Below are positions 7,081 to 14,928 of a stretch of DNA of 38,146 nt, piece after piece. Where the stretch lies: NCBI GenBank assembly GCA_025054515.1, contig JANWZT010000002.1, forward strand, positions 1 through 38,146. Direction: 5' to 3'. The translations under genes were made by a program, and so were the position numbers. The DNA is from Candidatus Caldarchaeum sp. (lineage in GTDB: Archaea; Thermoproteota; Nitrososphaeria_A; Caldarchaeales; Caldarchaeaceae). Each line of letters begins with the position of its first letter. Within the stretch, counting starts at the first letter, position 1. The notes under the pieces are model-generated. The model was not told the origin of the DNA, searched no databases, and saw only the letters and a list, made by a program, of their open reading frames with translations.

Positions 7081-7899
7081 TTGCTCCGAACGTTTCATTT
7101 GGTTTATCCGGTTTTGGCCACTTTAGCGATGGCCGTGGTTTTTCAGTCCGTGGTGGAGGGAGTCATGCTTCCGCAGCCTCCGATCACACCTTTAGAGGAA
7201 TCGGGCGGCGGGATTACGGAGCTGGTTTCGCCGACACCGTACCTGAATACGTTGACTGTCTTGGCGGTTGTTTTTGCAGGGAGTATGTTGATGATTGCTT
7301 TAATGAAGTTCAGGCGGGTTCTAAGATTTTTCATTATGGCGGTTCTTTTCACAACGTCTTTTGCCGTAACTTTTTTCTATGTTCTCCTCGCTTTTGATGT
7401 CGACTTGAATATAGTTTCGCTTTTCTCTGGCCTCTTGGGTCTAGCCGTGGTTTTAGGCGTGTTCTCTTCCAAAGAATATGTGAATGTCTTGGCATCTGCT
7501 TATGTGGCTTCGTCATGCGGCGTCGTCTTCGGCTCCTCGATGCCGTTTTGGACTTCTCTCGTGCTTCTTGTGGCTATCGCCGTTTATGACTTTGTCGCGG
7601 TCTTCAAAGGCCATCTCAAAATGCTGGGCAAAATCGACATGAACGACGTAAAGGGCTTGGTCGTCAACTACCAAGGCCTTAGCATAGGTCTCGGCGACCT
7701 CTTTTTCTACACGGTTCTTTTCAGTTTCGTGACGACGAACTTCGGCTGGCTCCCGGGGGTAGCGTCGTTGGCTGGACTCGTAGCGGGCTATTTGCTCACG
7801 CTCAAGTTTGCGGAAAAAAGGCCCGTGTTCCCGGGTTTACCGATAACAATCATGACAGCCCTCGCGATATCACTCGTCATCTACTTTCTCATTTTATGA
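7081..7899 (+). CDS. Presenilin-like intramembrane aspartyl protease
   Basis: A 272-residue multi-pass membrane protein of the archaeal presenilin/signal-peptide-peptidase homolog type (peptidase family A22-like). The two catalytic aspartates are in Y169-D170 and G203-L-G-D206, and the third signature PxL-type motif is P251-G-L-P254. About nine hydrophobic helices surround them, matching the family topology. These enzymes cut transmembrane segments, usually after another protease has trimmed the substrate. The start is TTG at 7081; I see no ATG or GTG upstream in this frame that fits better. The ATGA overlap with the next gene indicates translational coupling to the CitG-like gene. The natural substrate cannot be predicted. 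Confidence 0.85.
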   Translation: MLRTFHLVYPVLATLAMAVVFQSVVEGVMLPQPPITPLEESGGGITELVSPTPYLNTLTVLAVVFAGSMLMIALMKFRRVLRFFIMAVLFTTSFAVTFFYVLLAFDVDLNIVSLFSGLLGLAVVLGVFSSKEYVNVLASAYVASSCGVVFGSSMPFWTSLVLLVAIAVYDFVAVFKGHLKMLGKIDMNDVKGLVVNYQGLSIGLGDLFFYTVLFSFVTTNFGWLPGVASLAGLVAGYLLTLKFAEKRPVFPGLPITIMTALAISLVIYFLIL

Positions 7900-8771
7900 C
7901 CATGTATTCCCCCGAAGAGATCGCCCGATGCTGCACTTCAGCCCTGCTGCTCGAGCTCGCCACCACCCCGAAGCCCGGGTTGGTTGACAGAAATTCGGCG
8001 CCGGAGCCTTATTCGCAGTTCATCGCATCCGCCGTGTCCCTTTACCGCCATTTTAGACAGGCCGCAGCCGGAGCTTCGGTCGGAAAAGTCGTTGTCCGCG
8101 CCGCGGAGGACATGATGAAAATACAGACCGGCGGAAACACCCATCTCGGAGCGCTTCTACTTCTCACACCGTTGGCAAAAGCCGCTGCTCGAACTGAGAA
8201 ATTTTCGGAACTGAGGCCTACGGTTTTAACTGTTTTAGAGAAGATGAACAGCGTTGACATGGCGCTGATTCTGCAGGCGGTTCGGGCTGTGAACCCGGGA
8301 GGGCTTGGACGCGTGGCCTTTCTCGACGTCAAATCACCGAGAACACGTAAAATCGTCCTCAAAAGGCGTCTATCTGTCCTCGACGGCTTCTCCCCTTACC
8401 GACGTATGGAGGTCGTAGCCCACGAATACACCACGGGTTACGAGGCAAGTTTCGTGCACGGATATCTGTACCTTAGAAGGAGGCTTCAACACGAGGACTG
8501 GAACACCGCCGGCGTAAACACTTTCCTCAACATCCTCAGCCATCTGCCCGACAGCCACATCTCCCGCAGGTTCGGGCCAGCGACCTCACGGATGATTTCA
8601 CGGCTCGCCAAACGTGTCCTTGACTCCGGAGGATACACGACTGATGAAGGCCGTAAAAACTACGAACAATTCGCGCAACGAATAAAAGCCGCAGGGTTCA
8701 AGCCGGCGGCCACGGCGGACCTTCTCGCCGTCTCCTACATGATTCTTCTTCTCAGCGGCTGGAGACCTTGA
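7896..8771 (+). CDS. CitG/MdcB-family (triphosphoribosyl-dephospho-CoA synthase-like) protein
   Basis: A 291-residue cytoplasmic protein. The N-terminal LLLELATTPKPGLVDRN and the central IQTGGNTHLGALLLLTPLAKA match the CitG family, which makes the citrate lyase or malonate decarboxylase prosthetic-group precursor from ATP and dephospho-CoA. No acyl-carrier, citrate lyase or malonate decarboxylase genes are nearby. The usual H-x-D after the first motif is absent (NSAPEPYSQF here). This looks like the archaeal branch of the family, whose reaction is probably different or unproven. The ATG at 7896 overlaps the stop of the presenilin-like gene; an in-frame ATG at 7902 is also possible. Confidence 0.7.
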   Translation: MTMYSPEEIARCCTSALLLELATTPKPGLVDRNSAPEPYSQFIASAVSLYRHFRQAAAGASVGKVVVRAAEDMMKIQTGGNTHLGALLLLTPLAKAAARTEKFSELRPTVLTVLEKMNSVDMALILQAVRAVNPGGLGRVAFLDVKSPRTRKIVLKRRLSVLDGFSPYRRMEVVAHEYTTGYEASFVHGYLYLRRRLQHEDWNTAGVNTFLNILSHLPDSHISRRFGPATSRMISRLAKRVLDSGGYTTDEGRKNYEQFAQRIKAAGFKPAATADLLAVSYMILLLSGWRP

Positions 8772-8783
8772 CCGTGGGGTTTG

Positions 8784-9074
8784 TTAGGCTCGAGATAGGT
8801 AGATGAATATCGTGAAGCCGGCGAACCCGATGATGTTCAGCATCAGCAGCGGCGTGGCGATGTGGACATGTTCAGAAAGTGAGAGAGACATCATGTAGAA
8901 GACGTAGGCGGCGTAGAGGTGCTGTACGAGGAAGACAGCGGTTAGGGCCACGAGGGCGTTGGTGAACTTGGTCCGCGCATACTTCCGCGTTAACAGATAG
9001 TTACGTAGGGAATAGAGAAGGCCTATCACTATCATCAAAGAGATGACGATGTTGGTCAGCCAGAATGGGCCCAT
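8784..9074 (-). CDS. Small three-helix membrane protein
   Basis: A 96-residue hydrophobic protein with about three transmembrane segments (roughly residues 5-24, 40-62 and 73-94) and a short basic loop, RNYLLTRKYARTK, after the first. I do not recognise a family. It overlaps the end of the upstream winged-helix gene by 19 bases, so the two are almost certainly co-translated. Regulator plus small membrane protein pairs are common in archaea, where the membrane protein may sense a signal for the regulator; here that is only a suggestion. Confidence 0.62.
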   Translation of the reverse strand: MGPFWLTNIVISLMIVIGLLYSLRNYLLTRKYARTKFTNALVALTAVFLVQHLYAAYVFYMMSLSLSEHVHIATPLLMLNIIGFAGFTIFIYLSRA

Positions 9075-9382
9075 TTGACACGCGCCCTTGCTTTGAATGC
9101 TTCTTCGATGATTGAATCGAGGATGTCCATGTTTTCCAACACGATGGGTGCGAGTCGGTATTTGACATCGTATTTCCCTTCATCGGCCTCTACGAATTTG
9201 TTTTCGAGCAAGATTTCGAGATGGTGCTGGATGGTTTTGTAGTTGAGACGGAGTGATGCAGCTATTCTGTTGGCGTTGGCGGGACCGTCGCGGAGCTTCA
9301 TCAATATGAGAAGACGAGTAGGCCCGCCACGCGTGCCCGACAACACCCACCAGAAAAGCCTCCTTAACGGCCTATCAGCCAA
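9056..9382 (-). CDS. ArsR-type winged-helix transcriptional regulator
   Basis: A 108-residue DNA-binding protein. Residues 18-75 form a winged helix: TRLLILMKLRDGPANANRIA, then the recognition helix region LRLNYKTIQHHLEILLENKF, and a wing at EADEGKYDVKYRLAP. The helix order matches archaeal ArsR-like regulators. The TTG start at 9382 is chosen because no ATG or GTG lies in frame upstream. The downstream small membrane gene overlaps it, and the C-terminal helix (about 80-103) may dimerise. No cysteine cluster for metal sensing is present. The target genes are not evident. Confidence 0.85.
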   Translation of the reverse strand: MADRPLRRLFWWVLSGTRGGPTRLLILMKLRDGPANANRIAASLRLNYKTIQHHLEILLENKFVEADEGKYDVKYRLAPIVLENMDILDSIIEEAFKARARVKWAHSG

Positions 9383-9409
9383 TTCACGTCAATAACGAGG
9401 GGTCGTCTC

Positions 9410-10225
9410 TTAAGGTTTTCCCTGATTCACCAAAGCGAAGGGCCTCACCAAAGAGCCCGTCCCACCGACGATTTTCAGCGGCGAAACCACCAGAACCGAC
9501 GTGTAGGCCTTGTCCTTGGCGAGTTCTTCGAGGTTCAGACTCTTCATCACGTGTATTCCGGCGTCGACCAAAAACATCAGATGAACGTTGAAAGGCTTCG
9601 GAACTGCCATGGCGAGGTTGTCGATTCCGAGAAGCGATATTTTCCTGTCAATCAGCCATTTGGCGCTTTCTTCGGTTATGCCGGCGAAATCGTGTAGATA
9701 TTTCTCTTTGTCGGTTGTGAAGTAGCGTGAATAACCGGTTCTTATCAGTGCTGCATCACCTTCGCGGAGTTCGACGTTTTGCATGGTCAGGCATTTTTCA
9801 AGGTCTGCGGCCGATATCTCGTACCTATGTGGAAGGATGTCGAGCCCTTTTGATGCGGGGACGTCGAACAGTATGGCCCTCTTTACGAATATTGGAATTT
9901 CTTCGGTGCCGTATTTGGTGTATCCGCTGTGTTTGACGATTTCGGATGCTTTGACGCCGTTGTGTAATGTGCCGTTCCGCGCCATGTGACATTTGGAGTC
10001 GATGTGTGTTCCCGAATGCATGCTGGTGATGACCAGTTCCATCGAATCCGAAAAACCCGGGGCTATTTTTTCGAAGATTTTCTTGGTGTATTCGTGGTAT
10101 CTGTAGATCACCATCGAATAGGGCGGGTCTTCGGGATGGACGGGCATGCCGTTGAAGTAAGGCTGGCCGAGGTCGTATATCTTGGCGTTAACGACATGGT
10201 TTACAAAATCTTCTAAAGAAATCAC
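9410..10225 (-). CDS. Cyclase-family metal-dependent hydrolase (kynurenine formamidase-like)
   Basis: A 271-residue enzyme of the family that includes kynurenine formamidase, isatin hydrolase and polyketide cyclase-like proteins. The metal-binding signature H70-S-G-T-H74-I-D76-S-K-C-H80 is intact. GDAALIRTGYSRYF and LGIDNLAM further on also fit the family. These enzymes hydrolyse amides, lactams or lactones with Zn or Mn. No tryptophan-degradation genes are nearby, so the substrate is unknown. The GTG start lies about 25 bases from a TATA box, suggesting a leaderless mRNA. The CoA-transferase gene lies just upstream on the same strand but apparently has its own promoter. Confidence 0.88.
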   Translation of the reverse strand: MISLEDFVNHVVNAKIYDLGQPYFNGMPVHPEDPPYSMVIYRYHEYTKKIFEKIAPGFSDSMELVITSMHSGTHIDSKCHMARNGTLHNGVKASEIVKHSGYTKYGTEEIPIFVKRAILFDVPASKGLDILPHRYEISAADLEKCLTMQNVELREGDAALIRTGYSRYFTTDKEKYLHDFAGITEESAKWLIDRKISLLGIDNLAMAVPKPFNVHLMFLVDAGIHVMKSLNLEELAKDKAYTSVLVVSPLKIVGGTGSLVRPFALVNQGKP

Positions 10226-10243
10226 GTTCCATGTAGTCTAAAA

Positions 10244-10252
10244 GTCATATAT
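10244..10252 (-). promoter_or_regulatory. TATA box for the cyclase-family gene
   Basis: On the minus strand GATATATATGAC lies about 25 bases upstream of the GTG at 10225, in the short gap after the CoA-transferase stop. The spacing implies transcription starts at or next to the start codon. Confidence 0.55.
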
Positions 10253-10259
10253 ATCGTTG

Positions 10260-11459
10260 TCATGCGCATTTAATCACTCCGCGAGTAATTAATTTCTTAA
10301 CCGCCTTCGATGAAAAACCCAGCCTGAGCAGGACTGCTTTTGTGTGCTCACCATGTCGTGGTGCCGTTCTGACGGCTGACGACCTGCCTTCAAACTGCGG
10401 CGTCGTTCTCACCACAGTCACTATTCCAAGGCCGGGATGTCGGACACGTGCGAAAATTCCGGCTGAGCGCAGAGCGTTGTCCTTAACGACTTCGTCAAGA
10501 GAACGGATAGGCCCCGCCGGTACGCCGGCCTTCTGAAACAGGTTTACCCAGTGCTTGACTGTTTTACGGGAAATGGCTTTTTCGATTTTGCGGATAATTT
10601 TATCACGGTTCGAAGGTATTATCCTGGACTGCATCGTGGCGAAGCGTGGATGTGCTTTTAATTCCTCAAGTTTCAAAATGTCACAAAGTTTTTGCCACTG
10701 TTCGTCGTTGCCGACAGCAACCACCAGCCAGCCGTCCTTCGCCTTGACAGGTTCATACGGCGCCAAAGCTGGATATCTATTCCCGAAGGGCGTTACCTTT
10801 TCTCCCGTGGATGCAGAGACGGTTATCCACTGGCTCATCGCGACGCATCCAGCCTGCAGAAGCGAGACATCTATTTTCACCGTGCGGCCGTTGTTACCTC
10901 GGTTGTAAAGGGCTGCGCATACAGCCGTCGCCGCGGTGAAGCCGGCCAAGATATCCAAAACCGGCACGGGCGCTCTCATGGGTTCGTCGACCGGTTTTCT
11001 GTTCATCCACATCAAGCCCGACATCGCCTGTGCGATCAAGTCATATCCTCGATAGTTACGATAACGACCTCGCCGACCAAATCCCGTGATGGAGCAGTAG
11101 ATAACTTTCCTGTTGATGCGTTTAACCACCTCGTACCCCAATCCAAGCCTTTCTAGAACGCCGGGCCGGAAATTTTCAACGACCACGTCGACTGTTTTGA
11201 GAAGCCGTTTGACGATTTCCACCCCTTCAGGTTTTTTTAGGTTTATGGCTATGCTCTGCTTGTTTCTGTTGTAGTTTATGAAGTAGAGGCTTTCACCTTT
11301 GACGACTTTCCCCATCTTTCTCGCATCATCGCCGGTTTCGGTGTCTTCGACTTTCACCACCTCGGCACCCAATTCGGCCAGAATCAACGTACAAAGCGGA
11401 CCCGCTATCGCCGACCCGAACTCCAGCACCCTTACACCGGACAAAGGCGCTTTGGACAC
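10260..11459 (-). CDS. Class III (CaiB/BaiF family) CoA-transferase
   Basis: A 399-residue cytoplasmic enzyme that moves CoA between carboxylic acids, as in oxalate, carnitine or aromatic acid metabolism. The N-terminal VRVLEFGSAIAGPLCTLILAEL and the NYNRNKQSIAINLK segment are typical, and the catalytic aspartate is D140 in GYDLIAQAMSGLM. Length matches the family. The start is GTG at 11459. It is divergent from the enoyl-CoA hydratase gene and next to a cyclase-family hydrolase, so this segment may handle the activation and breakdown of an organic acid. The acid itself cannot be told from sequence. Confidence 0.93.
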   Translation of the reverse strand: MSKAPLSGVRVLEFGSAIAGPLCTLILAELGAEVVKVEDTETGDDARKMGKVVKGESLYFINYNRNKQSIAINLKKPEGVEIVKRLLKTVDVVVENFRPGVLERLGLGYEVVKRINRKVIYCSITGFGRRGRYRNYRGYDLIAQAMSGLMWMNRKPVDEPMRAPVPVLDILAGFTAATAVCAALYNRGNNGRTVKIDVSLLQAGCVAMSQWITVSASTGEKVTPFGNRYPALAPYEPVKAKDGWLVVAVGNDEQWQKLCDILKLEELKAHPRFATMQSRIIPSNRDKIIRKIEKAISRKTVKHWVNLFQKAGVPAGPIRSLDEVVKDNALRSAGIFARVRHPGLGIVTVVRTTPQFEGRSSAVRTAPRHGEHTKAVLLRLGFSSKAVKKLITRGVIKCA

Positions 11460-11509
11460 GTCCCGAAGGCTTTGGCAGGGTCAAAATTAACTTAAGGTGT
11501 GGTCAAAGT

Positions 11510-11517
11510 TTAAAACT
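11510..11517 (+). promoter_or_regulatory. TATA box supporting the 11539 start
   Basis: GTTTAAAAC lies about 26 bases upstream of the ATG at 11539. This spacing, with GAGG just before the ATG, favours that start over an in-frame GTG at 11497, which lies upstream of the box. Confidence 0.55.
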
Positions 11518-11538
11518 TCGGTAATCCGGTTTGAGGCG

Positions 11539-12336
11539 ATGAGCGAATACAAAAACATAATTTACCAGAAATTTCCCGACGACAAAATAGCGGTGATTAC
11601 TTTCAACAGGCCCGAGGCGAGGAACGCGATGAGCGTTGCCATGCTTACGGAGTTCAACGACGCTTTGCACAAGGCGGCGGATGACCCAGAGGTTTGGTCA
11701 ATCATAGTGACTGGCGCGGGGGACAAGGCCTTCTGCTCCGGCGGAGACGCCAAAGAGTTTCTCGCCAACGTCGAGGCGGGGAAAATCAGCGAAATAGAGA
11801 AGTTCAACCGGTTTAACCTTGACGTCTGGCGGTTCATGGAGAAGATGAGGAAACCGATCATAGCGGCGGTCAACGGCTTCTGCAACATAGAAGTCATTCA
11901 AGCAGTCGACATAGTGGTGGCCAGTCAGAACGCTCGGTTTGGTCTGCCGGAGGTGACCATCGGCGTCAGCCCTGGAGCCGGTATCACCGTGAGGATTCCG
12001 AGGTTTTTGAGCAAATACTGGGCCAAATATTTTCTGTTTACCGGAGAATGGGTGTCGGCGGAGGAAGGATATCGGCTGGGGTTCGTCAACAAGGTCGTCC
12101 CCCACGAGAAACTGATGGAGGAGGCCATGGCTTTGGCTCGGAAAATAAACAAGAACGCTCCCCTGGCGGTGGGAGCGACCAAGGCCTGCGTAAACCTCGG
12201 CGGAGAAATGCCCATCGACGAAGGTATGGAATACCAGCTTAAGGAATCGATTTTGATGTTTTACACCGACGACTTAAAGGAGGGCATACGTGCGAGGTTC
12301 TACGAGAAAAGAGAACCGCAGTTCCGTGGAAAATGA
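11539..12336 (+). CDS. Enoyl-CoA hydratase/isomerase family protein with altered active-site loop
   Basis: A 265-residue crotonase-fold protein. The N-terminal ITFNRPEARNAMS and the first oxyanion-hole region CSGGDAKEF (residues 66-74) are normal. The second loop is not: where the family has NGYxxGGGCE, this protein has N112-G-F-C-N-I-E118, three residues shorter and without the triple glycine. The two catalytic-position glutamates (E118 and E138 in LPEV) keep the standard 20-residue spacing. The fold is clear; the reaction may be hydration, isomerisation or something else. Start chosen at ATG 11539 from the TATA and GAGG positions. It ends one base from the convergent DUF655 gene. Confidence 0.88.
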   Translation: MSEYKNIIYQKFPDDKIAVITFNRPEARNAMSVAMLTEFNDALHKAADDPEVWSIIVTGAGDKAFCSGGDAKEFLANVEAGKISEIEKFNRFNLDVWRFMEKMRKPIIAAVNGFCNIEVIQAVDIVVASQNARFGLPEVTIGVSPGAGITVRIPRFLSKYWAKYFLFTGEWVSAEEGYRLGFVNKVVPHEKLMEEAMALARKINKNAPLAVGATKACVNLGGEMPIDEGMEYQLKESILMFYTDDLKEGIRARFYEKREPQFRGK

Positions 12337-12337
12337 G

Positions 12338-12934
12338 CTATTCTCGGGGAGCTGGCTCTCGGACAAACAACCTATATTTTTCCTCCCTGTTCTTAAGCTC
12401 CTGCATAATTCTTTTCACGATTGCCTCCACCGGGTTCGGCAGACCCGTTCTGTTTTTGATGTCGTCGAAGCTGGTGAACTTTGAGTTATCCCTCTCCTGC
12501 AAAAATTTTTGAAGCATCTTTTTGCCAATTCCGGGAACAAGTTCGAGGGCGTGCATCCGGGGGGTTAACAATCCGCTGTTGTTGATGAAGTCCAGAAACC
12601 TCTGAGGATTTTCTTCCACTATCCTGTATATCGCCGGCTCAAGATTCGCCACCGCCGTCTCCGTCAGGTCTTCGAAATTGATTCTCCGCACTATCCGCAG
12701 GATTTCCCGTGGGACATCGCGGCCGATGTAGAACCGCGTACCCGGCTTGGGTCTAAACCTTTCGTTGACCGCGACTTCGAGCAAGGTGAAGAATTCTTCG
12801 CCGAGAAGCTGAACGACGAATTCGTTTCGGTCTTGGAACAAACGCTGGCCCGATACCCGGTGCTGGGATGCGGGAAACACGTCTAAAACGTGTCCATAAT
12901 CTTCGTAACGTTTCTGACGCTGCATGTTATTCAC
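12338..12934 (-). CDS. DUF655 family protein (archaeal helix-hairpin-helix nucleic-acid-binding)
   Basis: A 198-residue protein of the archaeal DUF655 family. The N-terminal half is an OB-like beta region starting at YEDYGHVLDVFP, and the C-terminal half has a helix-hairpin-helix, LELVPGIGKKMLQKFLQER, typical of DNA or RNA binding. In archaea this gene commonly follows rpoF and precedes the 16S rRNA dimethyltransferase gene ksgA, which is absent here. It is the last gene of the SRP54 operon. Start is GTG at 12934, with an in-frame ATG nine bases later as an alternative. A role in RNA metabolism is inferred from context; no biochemical function is established that I know of. Confidence 0.9.
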   Translation of the reverse strand: MNNMQRQKRYEDYGHVLDVFPASQHRVSGQRLFQDRNEFVVQLLGEEFFTLLEVAVNERFRPKPGTRFYIGRDVPREILRIVRRINFEDLTETAVANLEPAIYRIVEENPQRFLDFINNSGLLTPRMHALELVPGIGKKMLQKFLQERDNSKFTSFDDIKNRTGLPNPVEAIVKRIMQELKNREEKYRLFVREPAPRE

Positions 12935-12939
12935 AAACT

Positions 12940-13296
12940 CTAACTCAAACGACCTGCGACAGCGTCTTCGATTAGCTTCAAAACCGCCCGCATTTTCTCC
13001 TCCGAAAACAGCAGGAACGATACGAGTCTTTTGTATCCGCTGAGGATGGCCCTGAGCTCCTCAACGTTGCGGGGGCAGGTATCAGCGACCTGCACCGCCT
13101 CTTCCCGCGTCAACCCCACATCGGCCATGAGCTTTTCGACAAGAAGGTTTGCCTGTTCGGGTGAAAGCTTCGAATATTTTGTTACGTAGGAAATCACCCT
13201 CGACTGGAGAACGTTCGGCTGCTCGGCTCTTTCTTGAATGAGCTTAGCTGCCACCGCCATGGGAATTTCAGTTTTCGAAATGATTTTCCTAACCAT
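12940..13296 (-). CDS. rpoF: DNA-directed RNA polymerase subunit F (Rpb4 homolog)
   Basis: A 118-residue protein matching archaeal RpoF, which pairs with RpoE (Rpb7) to form the RNA polymerase stalk used in initiation, elongation and transcript binding. The core KYSKLSPEQANLLVEKLMAD and LTREEAVQVADTCPRNVEELRAILSGY is the Rpb4 HRDC-like helical region. It starts four bases after the L21e stop and is followed by DUF655, the usual archaeal order. Length matches the family. Identification is firm. Confidence 0.94.
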   Translation of the reverse strand: MVRKIISKTEIPMAVAAKLIQERAEQPNVLQSRVISYVTKYSKLSPEQANLLVEKLMADVGLTREEAVQVADTCPRNVEELRAILSGYKRLVSFLLFSEEKMRAVLKLIEDAVAGRLS

Positions 13297-13299
13297 GCT

Positions 13300-13587
13300 C
13301 TATTTCACGGCTCCCCTGATGTGGTCGGGAAGAACTGATAACAATTTCCCTTCTTCGCCTACTTTGACCACGTATCCTCTTCCGCGTTTCTCGACTATTT
13401 CGCCGATTTTACCGTGGTAGCGGCGATGAGGGGAGCCTTTCTGAACAGACGGCTCTATCGCTATCAGAACTCTGTCGCCCGGTTTGTATTCCCGAAGATA
13501 GATGTCGGGGGACGGCCCGCTCCTCGAGCCCTTCTGCTTTTTAAGGTATCCCCTTGACTTTCTTCGGAAGCCTTTAGACTGCGGCAT
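13300..13587 (-). CDS. rpl21e: Large-subunit ribosomal protein L21e
   Basis: A 95-residue basic protein. The opening QSKGFRRKSRGYLKK, then YKPGDRVLIAIEPSVQKG and RRYHGKIGEIVEKRGRGYVV, are diagnostic of eukaryotic/archaeal L21e, an SH3-like 23S rRNA-binding protein of the large subunit. It is in the operon between pus10 and rpoF. ATG start at 13587, preceded by a 36-base gap after pus10. No anomalies seen. Confidence 0.97.
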   Translation of the reverse strand: MPQSKGFRRKSRGYLKKQKGSRSGPSPDIYLREYKPGDRVLIAIEPSVQKGSPHRRYHGKIGEIVEKRGRGYVVKVGEEGKLLSVLPDHIRGAVK

Positions 13588-13623
13588 CTTCGTTCAAAAT
13601 GTTTTACACCATGATAAAAGCGT

Positions 13624-14928
13624 TTATGTTTCGACTTTTACGACGGTCAGCTCCATCGAAGCTGGAACCGCTCCCAAATATTCGGCGAAAGACGGACGTG
13701 TCCTACCGTTGTCGCCCGTCACCAGCTCCTTGACGTAAAGCCCTCCCTGACAACGGATGCGGAAAACAGCCGTCCGTCTGTCCGCGAGAACCGCCTCAAC
13801 CTCGTAAACCAATTTCTTACGCAACTTCTCGCGCCTACGCCTCAGCACACGGGTCGGCGTCAGCTGGTCAACGACCACATTCCTAAAACGCGTCTCCAAC
13901 GCCTTGACGGCCTGTTCGTCGAGGTCTACATCGTAGACCGCGGTCAGCAAATATGTTTTAGCCGTAGCCGGCGACGTAAGCTTGATCGCGCGAACTTCTT
14001 TCCTCGTCGAATAGCCTTCAAGTAAAACGGTCACGAGGCCTTTGGCGTTTTCGTTGATTTGTTTTTCGACTTCGTGTAGAGGAAGGTTGCGTTTGACGGG
14101 TTTTTTGAGTTCGAGGATGAAAGGCCTCCCTTCACCGGCGACGAGTGCGTCGACGTCTTCACGGCCTGCCGCGTGAAATTTGTAATCGACCGCTCCGTAG
14201 ATATGCTTCGCTGGTTCGCCCACCAGCTCAGCTACACTCAACGGATATTTGCGGCCTGTGTAGCCGCATTTTTCGCATCCTCGGCCCCAACAGTATCCGC
14301 AATGCCAAACCGACTGCGGAAGCTCTCTGCTGTGTTTGAGATACCGGCCCTTTACGAAGACGGGGTTGGGGAAAACATCTACCCTGTCCCGGAAAATGTC
14401 CACGGTAATCACCACATCCGGAGAAGCGTATTCGATTTTCTTGCCCGTCAATTCGGCGAATATTTTCGCGACCTCTCTTTTGACGTCGTTCCGTATGTCC
14501 TCTCCTTCGGATATGCCCACGACTGAACGTAGCCTGTCTTCCCGTTCGATCACTTCGGCGGAAGCTTTGGCGCCCACGAGAAAAGTCGTGAATTCGTGGG
14601 AGGTTAGCAGGTCTGCGGCCTTTTCGGCGAGGCCTTTGAATTTGGTTTCGTTCAGCAATCCTCCGCATATATCGCAGCCTTTTTTCGTCGTTTCGGTCAG
14701 GCGCAAATGATGGATGGCCTCGTCCAGTCCTCCGTTGGACGCGAGGAGAGTTATCAGTTCTTGTTCCTGTTTTTTCACCGCTTCGAGGAAAAGCGCGAGT
14801 TTTAAGGCCCGGCCTTTTTCTCTGTTGTTGATGGTCGGCGATATTCGGGCGAACTGTCGGCCGAGACAGTAGTCGCAGAGGGCCATGTTTCGCAGCAGCA
14901 GAGCTGTTTGCTCGAGAACCGTTTCCAA
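13624..14928 (-). CDS. pus10: tRNA pseudouridine(54/55) synthase Pus10
   Basis: A 434-residue enzyme making pseudouridine at positions 54 and/or 55 in the tRNA T-loop. An N-terminal zinc module has C18-D-Y-C21 and C85-D-I-C88. A THUMP-like RNA-binding region follows, and another cysteine set, C210, C213, C218, C221, precedes the catalytic domain. The active-site region is GREDVDALVAGEGRPFILEL (residues 255-274), where the REDxD aspartates lie; the usual arginine after the second aspartate is replaced (DVR to DAL). The start is TTG at 14928, three bases past the SRP54 stop, so translation is coupled. An internal ATG at residue 15 would sit only three residues before the first cysteine and is less likely. 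Confidence 0.94.
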   Translation of the reverse strand: METVLEQTALLLRNMALCDYCLGRQFARISPTINNREKGRALKLALFLEAVKKQEQELITLLASNGGLDEAIHHLRLTETTKKGCDICGGLLNETKFKGLAEKAADLLTSHEFTTFLVGAKASAEVIEREDRLRSVVGISEGEDIRNDVKREVAKIFAELTGKKIEYASPDVVITVDIFRDRVDVFPNPVFVKGRYLKHSRELPQSVWHCGYCWGRGCEKCGYTGRKYPLSVAELVGEPAKHIYGAVDYKFHAAGREDVDALVAGEGRPFILELKKPVKRNLPLHEVEKQINENAKGLVTVLLEGYSTRKEVRAIKLTSPATAKTYLLTAVYDVDLDEQAVKALETRFRNVVVDQLTPTRVLRRRREKLRKKLVYEVEAVLADRRTAVFRIRCQGGLYVKELVTGDNGRTRPSFAEYLGAVPASMELTVVKVET

